This document shows, piece after piece, positions 45,160 to 55,374 of a DNA stretch of 64,000 nucleotides. The notes beneath the pieces were generated by a model that saw only the letters and a program-made list of their open reading frames with translations, had not been told where the DNA came from and did not search any database. The first letter of the stretch is position 1. Every line of letters begins with the position of its first letter. This stretch comes from an uncultured Pseudoalteromonas sp. (GTDB lineage: Bacteria > Pseudomonadota > Gammaproteobacteria > Enterobacterales > Alteromonadaceae): assembly GCA_947493455.1 (NCBI GenBank), contig CANLRB010000020.1, forward strand, positions 1-64,000, given 5' to 3'. The translations under genes and the position numbers were made by a program.

Positions 45160-45711
45160 CTAATACACGAGCTGATATGGGATCAAGGAATGTGTGGCAC
45201 CTATAATACGTTTGTCTAATCGAGAAATAATTCGCGCGTGGACAACCACTCCCTTTTCATCGTAAATAAATGTACCAGCCAGAATATAATCGAAATCATT
45301 ATTTACGCTACCTTTATCCCGTGTAAATACGATATCACCGCTTTGCAATACATCTATATGTGAATTCATTTTATAATCTACGACAGGTACGCCTAAGCGT
45401 CTAATTTCAGTAATGAAAGTTTCGGATAGTTGGTTACCTAAGCGGCTTGTTGTATTGAGCGAATTGTCTAAATCAACGAATGATGCAATCGCAACACTAT
45501 ATTCAGTCTCAAGCTCTGGAATAGCTGTGACTAAACGTGTTGCCATCTGTTCAACATACTCGTCCATTAAATAGTCGTTGAATGCACCGACTCTCATTTG
45601 CGCTTGAAAAGGCCCTGACTCACCTTCCATCGCTACCATTGAAGGTGCTTGATTGTTGATATGACATCCGCTTAAAGCAAGTGCCATGCAAAAAGCAATG
45701 AATACTCTCAT
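45160..45711 (-). CDS. FlgO-family outer-membrane lipoprotein (copy 3)
   Basis: The 183-residue lipoprotein (ALSGC) has a FlgO domain: SVAIASFVDLDNSLNTTSRLGNQLSETFITEIRRLGVPVVDYK, then DYILAGTFIYDEKGVVVHARII. In Vibrio, FlgO-type lipoproteins support flagellar stability and motility; in these organisms they also occur away from flagellar genes. It is the last of three tandem paralogues, 11 bp after the second, with AAGGTG before the ATG, and is followed by tRNA-Arg. Confidence 0.85.
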   Translation of the reverse strand: MRVFIAFCMALALSGCHINNQAPSMVAMEGESGPFQAQMRVGAFNDYLMDEYVEQMATRLVTAIPELETEYSVAIASFVDLDNSLNTTSRLGNQLSETFITEIRRLGVPVVDYKMNSHIDVLQSGDIVFTRDKGSVNNDFDYILAGTFIYDEKGVVVHARIISRLDKRIIGATHSLIPYQLVY

Positions 45712-45722
45712 CTTATTACACC

Positions 45723-46376
45723 TTACGAACGTTTACGAAGTGGGATACCATCGTTGCTATTGGTGTTTAACAACACATCAATTGCAGAATCTGGCAATAA
45801 CCCCTGTGCCGATGCGACTACAGCTTTAGATTTTACACCGATAATACGGGCGTTTATTAAGTAACCATATTGATGTCGCGTCATTGTTCCTGTGAGTGCA
45901 TACTCAATCGGTAAATCCGCTCTGAGTTCCATAAAATCGCGACTAAAGACAAAATCTCCTTGTGGAGTAATACGAAAATAATCCGTTGTCTTAAAGTCTA
46001 GAACTGGAATACCAAATTTATGAACTTCATGTACAAAACTCTCTGCAATTTGATTACCTATTAAATTCGTTGTTTGCAAGTCACTATCAAGCACCACAAA
46101 ACTAGCCACTGCAAGCGGCGTAGTTTCATTAACATACTTAACATTTTCAACTAATTGGTGCATTAAACCGCGCACATAATAGTTTATATCTTTCACTCTC
46201 GCCGATTGCTCCAGATGAGGCATCACTGATTTGCTCGTAAAGCTCTGAAAGCTATTATCAATCTGGTCGCTCGACACAGGTATAACTGCTTGCTCCGCTG
46301 GTCTAGGCATTAAAGACGTAGAACAACCACATATCGTTACCACTAAACCTAACACCGTCAATTTAATTTTCGACAT
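45723..46376 (-). CDS. FlgO-family outer-membrane lipoprotein (copy 2)
   Basis: The 217-residue lipoprotein (VTICGC) has the same FlgO core: PLAVASFVVLDSDLQTTNLIGNQIAESFVHEVHKFGIPVLDF and YALTGTMTRHQYGYLINARIIG. Its ATG overlaps the stop of the first copy (TAATG), so translation is coupled. It differs from the neighbours mainly in the N-terminal linker. Function is inferred from family only. Confidence 0.85.
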   Translation of the reverse strand: MSKIKLTVLGLVVTICGCSTSLMPRPAEQAVIPVSSDQIDNSFQSFTSKSVMPHLEQSARVKDINYYVRGLMHQLVENVKYVNETTPLAVASFVVLDSDLQTTNLIGNQIAESFVHEVHKFGIPVLDFKTTDYFRITPQGDFVFSRDFMELRADLPIEYALTGTMTRHQYGYLINARIIGVKSKAVVASAQGLLPDSAIDVLLNTNSNDGIPLRKRS

Positions 46377-46972
46377 TAGTTTTCACTCCTATAAATATAC
46401 CCATTTCGCTGAATGACTTTCTCGTCTTGCCACATTGAATTGCGCGGGATCAATAAGGTTGCAGCAGAAACAAGACGGTTTGAATTAAAGTCAATCATTT
46501 TACTATTTACCATAAAGCCATTTTGTTGTTCAGTAATCGTACCTGTTAGAAAATAATCTATCTCCATGCGCGACGATAATTTATCAATGTCTCGAGACAG
46601 CAGCACATCTTGCTGAGGTTCGATGCCAATTTCTTGACTCGTACGGAACTCAACAACATTAGCGCCAACTTGCGAGAACAATGTCTGCATACTCTCTTGT
46701 AACTGGTTGGCAAGACCAAATGCCTGACTATTCAGTGGTTGGTTAGTCAACGAGTCTGAAGGTAAAAAAGTCCCGATAGCAACAGCGGTTTCATTGTTAA
46801 GCGGCTGCATTGTATTAAGCATAGAGACAACAAGTTCTTTACTATAACTATGAACAGAGCGCTCACTCTGCTTACTAATATTTTTAGTCTGCCCAGCTGA
46901 AATTGGTATGTTTGGAGTTGAATCACACGCCGTAAGAAAAAGAAAACAGCATGCTACATAAATTAAACGCAT
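46376..46972 (-). CDS. FlgO-family outer-membrane lipoprotein (copy 1)
   Basis: The 198-residue lipoprotein (FLTAC) has the FlgO core: TAVAIGTFLPSDSLTNQPLNSQAFGLANQLQESM, VGANVVEFRTSQE, DYFLTGTITEQQNGFMVNSKMI. It is first of the tandem triplet, with AGGAT before the ATG, and starts downstream of the galU terminator, so it must have its own promoter in the short gap. The three copies are clearly diverged. Confidence 0.83.
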   Translation of the reverse strand: MRLIYVACCFLFLTACDSTPNIPISAGQTKNISKQSERSVHSYSKELVVSMLNTMQPLNNETAVAIGTFLPSDSLTNQPLNSQAFGLANQLQESMQTLFSQVGANVVEFRTSQEIGIEPQQDVLLSRDIDKLSSRMEIDYFLTGTITEQQNGFMVNSKMIDFNSNRLVSAATLLIPRNSMWQDEKVIQRNGYIYRSEN

Positions 46973-47006
46973 AAACAGATCCTAAATCAAATAATCTATT
47001 TCTATG

Positions 47007-47032
47007 CAAAAAGAGTGCCAAAAAGCACTCTT
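47007..47032 (-). terminator. Rho-independent terminator of galU
   Basis: AAGAGTGC (47011-47018) pairs with GCACTCTT (47025-47032). On the minus strand TTTTT follows the stem. It ends the galU transcript just before the FlgO-family genes. Confidence 0.85.
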
Positions 47033-47034
47033 GT

Positions 47035-47934
47035 TTAACTCGCTACTAGCGTCTTTATACGCTCTTTAATATGTGGCCCGATATCTGGTCGACGCAACGC
47101 ATAGCACAAGTTCGCTGTCATATAACCTAGTTTTGTGCCACAGTGGTAAAACTCTCCTGCCATATGAAATGCATCAATAGATTGTGTCACACACAAGGAC
47201 TCAATTGCATCTGTTAACTGGACTTCATCGCTTGTATCTTTTCGAGTTGCGGCAAGAATTGGCCACATATCCGCACTAAATACGTAACGTCCAACAACCG
47301 CAAAAGTTGACGGCGCCTCGTTTCGACTTGGTTTTTCAATAAGGCTAACTACGTTCGCAGATTGATTTGATTTAAGCGAACAACCGGCAATGTCAACCAC
47401 ACCAAACTGGTCGATACAGCCTTGTGCCACTTCCTTGACCAGTATTTGGCTATGGCCAGTCGCTTTGTACCGTGCGACAAGCTGTGCTAGATTTTCATGC
47501 TTAAAATTGCAACTTAGCTCATCAATAATAACATCAGGGAGCATCACAACAAATGGCTCATTGCCAATCACCGGATAAGCGCAGGCAATCGCATGGCCAA
47601 GTCCCATTGCTTCTCCTTGACGCACATGAACAATCGTGACGTCTTTCGGACAGATCGATTTTACCTCTTCAAGCAATTGGCGTTTCACACGTTTTTCGAG
47701 AGTGGCTTCGAGTTCAAAACTAGTATCAAAATGATTTTCAATGGAGTTTTTGCTGGAATGAGTTACCAACACAATTTCGCGGATCCCTGCGGCTACCGCT
47801 TCATCTACAACATATTGGATTAGTGGCTTGTCGACCAGCGGTAACATCTCTTTTGGCAGGGCTTTTGTTGCTGGCAACATACGTGTGCCAAGCCCTGCAA
47901 CCGGGATTACCGCTTTTAAATTCACCTCTGACAT
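47035..47934 (-). CDS. galU: UTP-glucose-1-phosphate uridylyltransferase
   Basis: A 299-residue cytoplasmic enzyme making UDP-glucose from UTP and glucose-1-phosphate, for cell-surface polysaccharides. The nucleotide-binding signature [20 protein letters not shown] and [12 protein letters not shown] are canonical, and the length is normal. AAAGGA precedes the ATG. It is 41 bp downstream of thyA and may be read through from that operon; a good terminator follows. Confidence 0.96.
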   Translation of the reverse strand: MSEVNLKAVIPVAGLGTRMLPATKALPKEMLPLVDKPLIQYVVDEAVAAGIREIVLVTHSSKNSIENHFDTSFELEATLEKRVKRQLLEEVKSICPKDVTIVHVRQGEAMGLGHAIACAYPVIGNEPFVVMLPDVIIDELSCNFKHENLAQLVARYKATGHSQILVKEVAQGCIDQFGVVDIAGCSLKSNQSANVVSLIEKPSRNEAPSTFAVVGRYVFSADMWPILAATRKDTSDEVQLTDAIESLCVTQSIDAFHMAGEFYHCGTKLGYMTANLCYALRRPDIGPHIKERIKTLVAS

Positions 47935-47975
47935 TGCTATTCCTTTTGCTTAGATGTCGGATAAAAGCAGTTCAA

Positions 47976-48827
47976 CTATACAGCAAATGGATACTTTATT
48001 GGCTCATGGCATTGGTAACCTGTCACTTCAAAATCATCCGTTGTCACCCAAGTTTCAATATCCGACAAAGATTTAATGTTGGGATTAATGCGCAATTGCG
48101 GTGAGTCAAATGGTTCACGTTTTAATTGCACGTCTCGCATTAATTCTAGTTGATTTTCATAAATATGCGCATTGACAATTTTGTGGTACGCTTTTCCGGC
48201 TTTATGTCCAGTAATTTGCGCAACCAGTGCAAGTAATACAAAACATTGAATCTGATTGAAATTCAAGCCAAGAGGCACATCACAACTGCGTTGATACGAA
48301 GTTAAATAGAGCGTATCACCGAGTAACGAAAAAGTATGTGTATGCATGCACGGGCGCAAACACCCCATTTCAAACTCGCCAGGGTTATAAAACGTAACGA
48401 TTTCAGCACGGTCGTCAATTCCATTGGTAAGGTTTTCAATCACCTTTTTCAGTTGATCTAACTGCGAGCCATCACTACGCTGCCATGAACGCCCTTGTAC
48501 GCCATAAACTCGCCCCATGTCATCTTCACCCTTACGATGCGGGTTATTAAGCCAGGCTTGGTTTTCGTTTGCATTGGCATTCCATGTGTTGCAGCCTATT
48601 TCTCTAAACTGTGCCGCACTGTCATAGCCTCTTAAATAGCCTAGTAATTCTGCAATGGCCGCTTTATAAAAGCTTTTACGAGTTGTAATCAAAGGGAATT
48701 TATTATTCTCTACATCGTATTCAAGATCGGCATTAATTACCGTTAAACAACGAATACCAGTACGTTTATTCTCAACCCACTCACCCTGGTCTATGATGCG
48801 TTGACATAATTCTAAATATTGTTTCAT
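47976..48827 (-). CDS. thyA: Thymidylate synthase
   Basis: A 283-residue enzyme converting dUMP to dTMP with methylenetetrahydrofolate. The catalytic Cys lies in [10 protein letters not shown], with the substrate-binding [14 protein letters not shown] segment and HIYENQLEL following. It starts one base after the lgt stop (TAA-C-ATG), so translation is coupled, as in enterobacterial lgt-thyA. It has the longer insert ([18 protein letters not shown]) seen in several gammaproteobacterial ThyA proteins. Confidence 0.97.
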   Translation of the reverse strand: MKQYLELCQRIIDQGEWVENKRTGIRCLTVINADLEYDVENNKFPLITTRKSFYKAAIAELLGYLRGYDSAAQFREIGCNTWNANANENQAWLNNPHRKGEDDMGRVYGVQGRSWQRSDGSQLDQLKKVIENLTNGIDDRAEIVTFYNPGEFEMGCLRPCMHTHTFSLLGDTLYLTSYQRSCDVPLGLNFNQIQCFVLLALVAQITGHKAGKAYHKIVNAHIYENQLELMRDVQLKREPFDSPQLRINPNIKSLSDIETWVTTDDFEVTGYQCHEPIKYPFAV

Positions 48828-48828
48828 G

Positions 48829-49629
48829 TTACTTCTCTGTAGTCGCTTGAGAGAGCGGTTGTTGACGGTATGCCCAAATCATTAATCCAGCCCCTGCAAT
48901 AATCATCGGCAGCGACAAAATTTGCCCTTGAGAAATAAAGCCTGCATATAAACCAATATGTGCATCAGGTTCGCGGAAATACTCGATAGCAAAACGAAAC
49001 ACGCCATAACCTAATAAAAATAAACCACCAACGCTACCAGCGGGTTTTGGTTTACGAATAAACCATTGCAACATAAGAAATAATACAAACCCTTCAAAAA
49101 ACGCTTCATATAACTGGGATGGATGACGCGGCTCTGTGCCGCCACTTGGGAAAACAATGCCCCAAGAGACATCTGTCGTGCGCCCCCACAATTCGCCGTT
49201 AATAAAATTACCAATACGGCCAAATAACAAACCTAGTGGTACTAACGGGGCAACAAAATCTCCCACAGCCAGCAGAGGTTGATTGCGAGTTTTCGAGAAC
49301 CAAGCAATCGCAGCGACAACACCTATCACACCACCATGAAACGACATCCCACCTTCCCATATTTTAAAGAGATATAATGGGTCTTCTAAAAAGTAACTAA
49401 ATTGGTAAAAAAGTACATAGCCAATTCGGCCACCTAATATCACACCGAGCATGCCAAAAAACAGTAAATCACTAACCATTTCTTTTGACCAACCTGAATT
49501 TGGCTTAGCAGCAGCGCGGCCAGCTAACCAACTTGCACTAACAAATGCCAACAGATACATCATGCCATACCAGTGCACACTGATCGGCCCAATACTAAAA
49601 ATAACAGGATCTATTTGAGGAAATTCCAC
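48829..49629 (-). CDS. lgt: Prolipoprotein diacylglyceryl transferase
   Basis: A 266-residue inner-membrane enzyme that transfers diacylglycerol to the lipobox cysteine of prolipoproteins. About seven transmembrane helices, the Lgt signature [14 protein letters not shown], and [11 protein letters not shown] near the start are present. The start is GTG with AAGG upstream. It is part of the rppH-ptsP-TSUP-lgt-thyA operon. The window itself encodes several of its likely substrates (efflux adaptor, GH3, FlgO proteins). Confidence 0.96.
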   Translation of the reverse strand: MEFPQIDPVIFSIGPISVHWYGMMYLLAFVSASWLAGRAAAKPNSGWSKEMVSDLLFFGMLGVILGGRIGYVLFYQFSYFLEDPLYLFKIWEGGMSFHGGVIGVVAAIAWFSKTRNQPLLAVGDFVAPLVPLGLLFGRIGNFINGELWGRTTDVSWGIVFPSGGTEPRHPSQLYEAFFEGFVLFLMLQWFIRKPKPAGSVGGLFLLGYGVFRFAIEYFREPDAHIGLYAGFISQGQILSLPMIIAGAGLMIWAYRQQPLSQATTEK

Positions 49630-49640
49630 TTTCTAACCTT

Positions 49641-50444
49641 CTAAACAAGTAGCATTTTAATTGCTACTAAAACCAAAATAAGTGCAAATATTTTTTTTAT
49701 CATTGCAACAGGTAAATATTGTGTCGCCTTAGCACCGAGCTGAGCAAATATTGCAGAAGTCACCACTATACCAAAAAGTGCCGGCAAATAAACATAGCCA
49801 ACAAAGCCGTTTGAGAGCGCAGCAAATTGCCAACCAGCATATATAAACCCGACCGTACCAAATAGCGCAATTAAGATACCACTGAGGGCTGCGCAGCCAA
49901 TCGCTTTTTTCATATCAATTTGAAAATAGTTCAAAAAGGGCACAAGCAATGCCCCGCCGCCAATTCCTATCATGCCAGACAATCCGCCAATAACACTTGT
50001 AAGTCCTGTTATAATCGGCCCAGAAGGCAAAGGACGGGATGCTGTTTGCAACGCCGGAAACGTCATTCTTGAAGCAATAAAAAACACACAAAGGGCAAAC
50101 ACCCACTCAAGGGTTATATGATCAATCCCCGTTGCCACAAAGCCACTAAATAAAGCACCGAGTGACACCCCTATCAAGACCCAAGGCGCGATATGCCAAG
50201 GGATATTGCCGTGTTTATGATGGGCTATAGCGGATGATGTTGAGGTGAAGATAATTGAGGCGAGCGACGTCGCTATCGCAATCAACATTGCTTGTTCTGC
50301 GTCAACGACCTTAAAACTCGTTAACAACACACTGAGCACAGGTACAATAATTAATCCGCCACCTATCCCCAACAATCCAGCTAAAAAACCAACTACGCAC
50401 CCCAATACACCACATATTAATACGATGCTTAGCAGTTCATTCAT
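49641..50444 (-). CDS. TSUP-family permease (TauE/SafE, DUF81)
   Basis: A 267-residue protein with about eight transmembrane helices and the family's paired glycine motifs (LAGLLGIGGGLIIVPVL and GLSGMIGIGGGALLVPFL). Members carry sulfur or carbon compounds such as sulfite, sulfoacetate or lactate; the substrate here is unknown. It lies between ptsP and lgt, 12 bp after ptsP, an insertion relative to the E. coli order but usual in marine alteromonads as far as I know. Confidence 0.9.
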   Translation of the reverse strand: MNELLSIVLICGVLGCVVGFLAGLLGIGGGLIIVPVLSVLLTSFKVVDAEQAMLIAIATSLASIIFTSTSSAIAHHKHGNIPWHIAPWVLIGVSLGALFSGFVATGIDHITLEWVFALCVFFIASRMTFPALQTASRPLPSGPIITGLTSVIGGLSGMIGIGGGALLVPFLNYFQIDMKKAIGCAALSGILIALFGTVGFIYAGWQFAALSNGFVGYVYLPALFGIVVTSAIFAQLGAKATQYLPVAMIKKIFALILVLVAIKMLLV

Positions 50445-50455
50445 ATTTTACTATC

Positions 50456-52735
50456 CTACTGGTGAGAGCGTTGAAAGTGACTATAGAGTATTTCAGATAA
50501 ATTTTGCGATAGTATAAACTGATGTAAGTGCTGATGCACCTGATTTGCAGTTGCCGCCATTAAACAATCAGCCAATAACCTTTCCATATCCGCCGTTTTC
50601 AAACGTCGCAACACATACTTAACACGACCAATTGATGCCACGCTCATACTTAAATTACGATAGCCCATGGCAATGAGTAAAAGTGCACCTTCGGGGTCAG
50701 CTGCGAGCTCGCCGCATAAGCTAAAGTTGAGTTCAACCGCAACACATTGCTGTGCGATATCATGCAATGCTCTGAGCACCGCGGGGTGATAGCTATCAAA
50801 AAGTGATGCCACACGCGAATTAGTGCGATCCACTGCAAGTAAGTATTGCGTTAAATCGTTACTGCCAATCGAACAAAAATCGACATGCTTTGCCCATTCG
50901 CTGATCAAATAAACCGACGATGGCACCTCTATCATAATGCCAATACACGGATACTCTAATGATGGCATGCTGTGCTCTGCCACCAGCTCATCATATGCTT
51001 GAGAAATTAATCTCTTTGCCTCAATGACTTCTTCTACATCTGACACCATAGGGAGCATAATACGCAAATTACCAAGTCCACAATTCGCCCAGAGCATCGC
51101 TTTGATTTGGTCGAGAAATAATTCTGGATGATCAAGGCTAATGCGGATACCGCGCCAACCTAAAAATGGGTTTTCTTCACTAAAATTAAAATATGACAAT
51201 GCTTTATCGCCGCCAATGTCGAGCGTTCGCATAGTGACCGGTAACGGCGCATACCATTTTAATAACTTTTTATACCACTGAGTTTGTAATTGTAAGCTAG
51301 GAAACTGGGTATGCTGCATAAACCAAGCTTCGGTGCGATACAGTCCAACACCCTCTGTTGATTTTCCGCCAATCGAATCATCAGCGGCACCAAGCCCTTC
51401 ATTAGAAAGTAAATTTACTTTTTCGCCATCGAGTGTAATGCATGGCTCATCATATTCTTGTAAAAATTTACTTTTTAATAAATTCTCATTCTTTAACAGC
51501 GTTTTATATTCATTAAGCAATAGCTTAGTCGGTGAAATAATTAACGTATTGGTATAGGCATCAAGAACGATTTGCTTTCCGACAACTTCAGATAAGGCGA
51601 GATCATCTACTCCCCACAGAGCTGGCAATCCCATTGCCCTTGTTATGATCGATGCGTGTGAACTCGCGCCACCGGTTAAACTTACCACACCAACGAGTAA
51701 CTCTTTGGGCACCTCAGCTAACACTGTCGGTGTCACCGTTTGTGCAATCAAAACAACAGGCTCATGCACTTCAACCTGACGCCGCTCATTAGCCAGCATA
51801 TGGTGTAAAACGCGCGTACCGATTTCTTGAATGTCACTTGCTCGCTCACGAATATAGCTATCCTGCATCGCCATAAATTGCTCTACGAGCTGCTCGATCA
51901 CTAATTTAAGTGCACTTTTTGCGCACCAACCAAGTTTAATTTTTGCTTCAACTTGGTCGCCTAAGCTTTTAGCTTCAAGCAGTTGCTCGTACACAGTGAA
52001 TATTGCGACCGTTTGCGTATCAAGCCCCGAGTCAATTTTCTTAGCTAAAGCACGAAACTCTTTTCGAGTCGAAATTACCGCATGGTGAAATAAACGAATT
52101 TGCGATTGTGCGTCGGGTACTTTCGCCAACTCTATTTGAGTAAGGTCAACACTTGGGGCAATTACTAGGGCCTTACCAATTGCCACACCTGGTGCGCTCG
52201 CAATACCATGTAACCGGGTTGTTTGATGCGCTATCTCAGCCTGATGCAAAATATGTTTTGCCCCAGCATGGGCGAGTTGACCTGCTATCTGCGCAGATAA
52301 AGTAACTAGAAAAGACTCTTCATCTTGGTTAAAAACTCGCGCTGCTTTTTGTTGAACAACAATAACCCCGAGTACTTTTCGGTGGTGAATGATAGGGACC
52401 GCTAAAAAAGCATTATAAGTGTCTTCTTTAACTTCAGGGGCATGTTTAAAACTCGGATGCTTTTGCGCCATAGGAAGATTAAGGACTTCTTCTCGCTTTG
52501 CAACAAGCCCAACTAACCCTTCATTTTGGCCGATTCTAAATCGACCAACAGCACTTTGATTTAGACCATCGGTGGCCATTAAAACGAAATCAGCGTGCGC
52601 TTCATCAGCAAAGTAAACTGAGCAACATTGCGTGCTCATCGCGTGTTTGATGCCTGAGACAAACTCCTTTAGCGCTAAAGTTAAATCAGGTTGTTGTGCA
52701 ACACTGTATGCAATTTCTTTTAACGCCGATAACAC
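50456..52735 (-). CDS. ptsP: Phosphoenolpyruvate-protein phosphotransferase PtsP (EI-Ntr)
   Basis: A 759-residue protein with N-terminal GAF domain (about 5-155) and a PTS enzyme I module: phosphohistidine region GGASSHASIITRAMGLPALWG and PEP-binding barrel (MLPMVSDVEEV, SIGSNDLTQYLLAVDR, CGELA). It starts the nitrogen-related PTS phosphorelay (EI-Ntr to NPr to EIIA-Ntr). The start is GTG with GGAGG four bases upstream, 14 bp after rppH. Confidence 0.96.
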   Translation of the reverse strand: MLSALKEIAYSVAQQPDLTLALKEFVSGIKHAMSTQCCSVYFADEAHADFVLMATDGLNQSAVGRFRIGQNEGLVGLVAKREEVLNLPMAQKHPSFKHAPEVKEDTYNAFLAVPIIHHRKVLGVIVVQQKAARVFNQDEESFLVTLSAQIAGQLAHAGAKHILHQAEIAHQTTRLHGIASAPGVAIGKALVIAPSVDLTQIELAKVPDAQSQIRLFHHAVISTRKEFRALAKKIDSGLDTQTVAIFTVYEQLLEAKSLGDQVEAKIKLGWCAKSALKLVIEQLVEQFMAMQDSYIRERASDIQEIGTRVLHHMLANERRQVEVHEPVVLIAQTVTPTVLAEVPKELLVGVVSLTGGASSHASIITRAMGLPALWGVDDLALSEVVGKQIVLDAYTNTLIISPTKLLLNEYKTLLKNENLLKSKFLQEYDEPCITLDGEKVNLLSNEGLGAADDSIGGKSTEGVGLYRTEAWFMQHTQFPSLQLQTQWYKKLLKWYAPLPVTMRTLDIGGDKALSYFNFSEENPFLGWRGIRISLDHPELFLDQIKAMLWANCGLGNLRIMLPMVSDVEEVIEAKRLISQAYDELVAEHSMPSLEYPCIGIMIEVPSSVYLISEWAKHVDFCSIGSNDLTQYLLAVDRTNSRVASLFDSYHPAVLRALHDIAQQCVAVELNFSLCGELAADPEGALLLIAMGYRNLSMSVASIGRVKYVLRRLKTADMERLLADCLMAATANQVHQHLHQFILSQNLSEILYSHFQRSHQ

Positions 52736-52749
52736 TTTGCCTCCTTAAA

Positions 52750-53262
52750 CTATCGCCTACTTCGCCACGTGTTTTGTTCTTTTCGATGAAACGGCATTGC
52801 AACCGGAGCAAATTCCTTCATCACTTTGCGATACACATCGCGCTTAAACGAAACAACTTGTCGTACCGGATACCAGTAGCTAACCCATCGCCAATCATCA
52901 AATTCCGGATGATTAGTTTGCAGTAAATCAACATCTTCGTCTTTACAGCGTAACTTGAGTAGAAACCATTTTTGTTTTTGGCCGATACAAACTGGGCTTG
53001 AATCACGCCGAATTAGTCGTTTCGGTAATTTATAGCGTAGCCAATGTTTTGAACTTGCGATAATTTCGACATCTTGTGGCTTCAGTCCGACTTCTTCGTT
53101 TAGCTCGCGGTACATTGTTTCTTCAGCGGTTTCGCCTTGATCAACGCCGCCTTGAGGAAATTGCCAAGAGTGTTGCCCATAACGACGTGCCCAAAACACT
53201 TGTCCTTGATTGTTGCATATTACGATACCCACATTGGCTCGAAAACCTTCAGCATCTATCAC
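52750..53262 (-). CDS. rppH: RNA pyrophosphohydrolase (Nudix)
   Basis: A 170-residue enzyme removing pyrophosphate from the 5' end of triphosphorylated mRNA, starting decay. The Nudix box is intact: [23 protein letters not shown] pattern with REL and EEVG. The start [17 protein letters not shown] resembles the E. coli protein; the start codon is GTG. It is the first gene of the operon running to thyA and is divergent from mutH, as in E. coli. Confidence 0.96.
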   Translation of the reverse strand: MIDAEGFRANVGIVICNNQGQVFWARRYGQHSWQFPQGGVDQGETAEETMYRELNEEVGLKPQDVEIIASSKHWLRYKLPKRLIRRDSSPVCIGQKQKWFLLKLRCKDEDVDLLQTNHPEFDDWRWVSYWYPVRQVVSFKRDVYRKVMKEFAPVAMPFHRKEQNTWRSRR

Positions 53263-53364
53263 GTGTATAAGACCTAATTACAGATATGTTATTGTTTTGA
53301 TTGTTCCACAATCACGACATTTCGGCAATCTAAAATCACAGATAAACTCAGCTTACACACAGCT

Positions 53365-53456
53365 TGTGCATAAAATTAATAAAACACGCTTATTTAACAA
53401 ACAAATCCACAAAAAACCTGCTTATAGATCGAGTTCTCCACAGATTCTGTGGATAA
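53365..53456. promoter_or_regulatory. DnaA-box-like cluster between rppH and mutH
   Basis: TGTGCATAA (53365-53373) fits the reverse of TTATNCACA. TTCTCCACA (53434-53442) has one mismatch, and TGTGGATAA (53448-53456) is a perfect box. The last two form the palindrome TCCACAG-ATT-CTGTGGA (53437-53453). The whole 419-bp gap is AT-rich and noncoding, and carries the divergent promoters of rppH and mutH. Confidence 0.4.
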
Positions 53457-53681
53457 AACTGTTTACAAACCTGTATTTCGCATATTTTATCAACACGAAG
53501 TGATTTTAAAATCTTCACAAAGCAAAAGAAAAAACATACAAAACAATAACTTAAACCAAGTACACAGTGCCTTTTTTATTCCACACAGAAACACGTTCAA
53601 TATATGACCACCTGACATTACCATTTATACTTGATCACCTCTTTGATACAATATTTCTCCAATTTATCTAACTTTCTTTTT

Positions 53682-54356
53682 ATGGCACGACCAACACCAC
53701 CCACAACAGCGACTGAGTTAATGCAACGTGTAGATGCCATCGCAGGCCTTACTTTAGGAGAAGTCGCAGCTCAATATCAATTTACAACCCCGCAAAATTT
53801 ATTACGCGATAAAGGCTGGATTGGCCAACTCATTGAATATGCGCTTGGTGCAGATGGTGGTTCAAAACCTGAACCTGATTTTTCACATTTAAGCATTGAA
53901 TTAAAAACCTTGCCAATTTCATACAGTGGCAAACCCCTTGAAACAACTTACGTTTCGGTAACACCACTCAAAAATCTGCAAAATACAGTTTGGGAAGAGT
54001 CTGTTATCTATAAGAAGCTTCGTCATGTATTGTGGCTGCCAATTTTATCTGAGCGCGATTTGGCACCTGTCGATCGCATTGTAGGAAGTGGTTTTTTATG
54101 GCAACCGAACCCAAATCAAATGGCACGTTTAAAACAAGACTGGGAAGAGCTCACCGAAATGATTTGTCTCGGTAAAATAGAACAAATAAATGGGCGGTTT
54201 GGACAAGTAGTTCAATTACGTCCGAAAGCCGCAAATAGTAAGGCATTGACCGAAGCAATTGGCCCAAACGGTCACCTAATCCAGACTCTACCTCGCGGCT
54301 ACTATTTAAAAACACACTTTACAGGCGAAATTCTCGCACAGCAATTTGGACTCTAG
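53682..54356 (+). CDS. mutH: DNA mismatch repair endonuclease MutH
   Basis: A protein of about 224 residues that nicks the unmethylated strand at hemimethylated GATC sites when MutS and MutL find a mismatch. The catalytic D-(x)n-E-x-K set is in KPEPDFSHLSIELKTLP. LLRDKGWIGQLIE, WEELTEMICLGKIEQI and KALTEAIGPNG match E. coli MutH. The start is ATG 53682 by homology; an upstream in-frame TTG (53631) adds an unlikely hydrophobic extension. Its stop overlaps that of the convergent glucokinase gene by four bases. The presence of mutH implies Dam methylation. Confidence 0.95.
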   Translation: MARPTPPTTATELMQRVDAIAGLTLGEVAAQYQFTTPQNLLRDKGWIGQLIEYALGADGGSKPEPDFSHLSIELKTLPISYSGKPLETTYVSVTPLKNLQNTVWEESVIYKKLRHVLWLPILSERDLAPVDRIVGSGFLWQPNPNQMARLKQDWEELTEMICLGKIEQINGRFGQVVQLRPKAANSKALTEAIGPNGHLIQTLPRGYYLKTHFTGEILAQQFGL

Positions 54357-55372
54357 ACATACTGATTAGCTAGCAATTGGTTTAAAAATACAGCAGCGCC
54401 TAACAACCCAGGCTGACTTTCAGTTATAACAAAAACAGGAGTCTGTTCTGGAATATGGGACAATCGGCCTTTAGCGGTAAAACGTGCACTAAACTCACTC
54501 AGCTTTAAGAACTCAGTAAACCTCGGTACAATGCCACCGGCAATATAAACGCCACCAAAGCTACTGTTGAGTAATGCAAGATTACCAGCAAAACTGCCGA
54601 GCACCATACAAAATTGCTGCAACGCAATTCTGCAAAATGGGCAGCTTCCTGAAATAGCATTACTCGAAATATCAGCCGCTGTAAGCCGACGATCAAATAA
54701 AATGGATTGCTCGCTGTTAGTTTTGCTGTAGTAATTAATAATTGCACTGTATATTTGTTCTAAACCGTATCCCGACAACAGCTGCTCATATGATATTCTG
54801 GGCTTAAATTCACTTAAGTAATCAAATATAACCAGTTCCAATTCACTAACCGGCGCAAAGTCACAGTGCCCTCCTTCGGAATCAATGCAATGCCAAAAAG
54901 TTTTATCGCTAATTTGTACTGGAGTCAGTGTTGCAACACCAAGCCCTGTGCCAGGGCCGCAAATAGAGATAGTACTTTTTTTACGGCCTCTCAATGGCCC
55001 TCGAATATGAAACTTTTGGTCGTCTGTTAAATAAGGCACTGACATTGCAATCGCTTTATAATCATTAATAAAATGCAAACTGTTCAAACCTAAGTCAACT
55101 TTGAGCTTAGTCTGAGAAAACGTCCAAGGTAGATTTGTCATTGAGATCAAATCATCATCGGTTGGACAAGCGATAGCTAAACATGCATGTAAATTACAAT
55201 CTTGTAACTGTTGCTGTGAAATATATACCTTTAATACATCTGCCAATTCAGCAAAATTACCACATTTAAAAACCTCTATATGTGTTAATTGGTTATCATT
55301 CATTGCCTGTGCGATGCGGATATTGGTACCACCTATATCCGCAACAAGCCTGATTTCACGTTTATATTTCAT
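54353..55372 (-). CDS. glk: Glucokinase
   Basis: The 339-residue enzyme phosphorylates glucose with ATP. It is of the bacterial glk type: ATP-binding VADIGGTNIRIA, active-site NDYKAIA, CGPGTGLGVATL, ID-S-EGGHCDFAP (glucose-binding Glu-His), and IAGGIVPRF. It is the last gene of the beta-glucan operon, two bases after the GH3 stop, so it uses glucose released by that enzyme. The protein is slightly longer than E. coli Glk (321). Confidence 0.92.
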   Translation of the reverse strand: MKYKREIRLVADIGGTNIRIAQAMNDNQLTHIEVFKCGNFAELADVLKVYISQQQLQDCNLHACLAIACPTDDDLISMTNLPWTFSQTKLKVDLGLNSLHFINDYKAIAMSVPYLTDDQKFHIRGPLRGRKKSTISICGPGTGLGVATLTPVQISDKTFWHCIDSEGGHCDFAPVSELELVIFDYLSEFKPRISYEQLLSGYGLEQIYSAIINYYSKTNSEQSILFDRRLTAADISSNAISGSCPFCRIALQQFCMVLGSFAGNLALLNSSFGGVYIAGGIVPRFTEFLKLSEFSARFTAKGRLSHIPEQTPVFVITESQPGLLGAAVFLNQLLANQYV

Positions 55373-55374
55373 AG

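Noticed and set aside
53365-53456. Replication origin
   Set aside because: No dnaA, dnaN, gyrB or mnmG context and no AT-rich unwinding repeats; only a few boxes.
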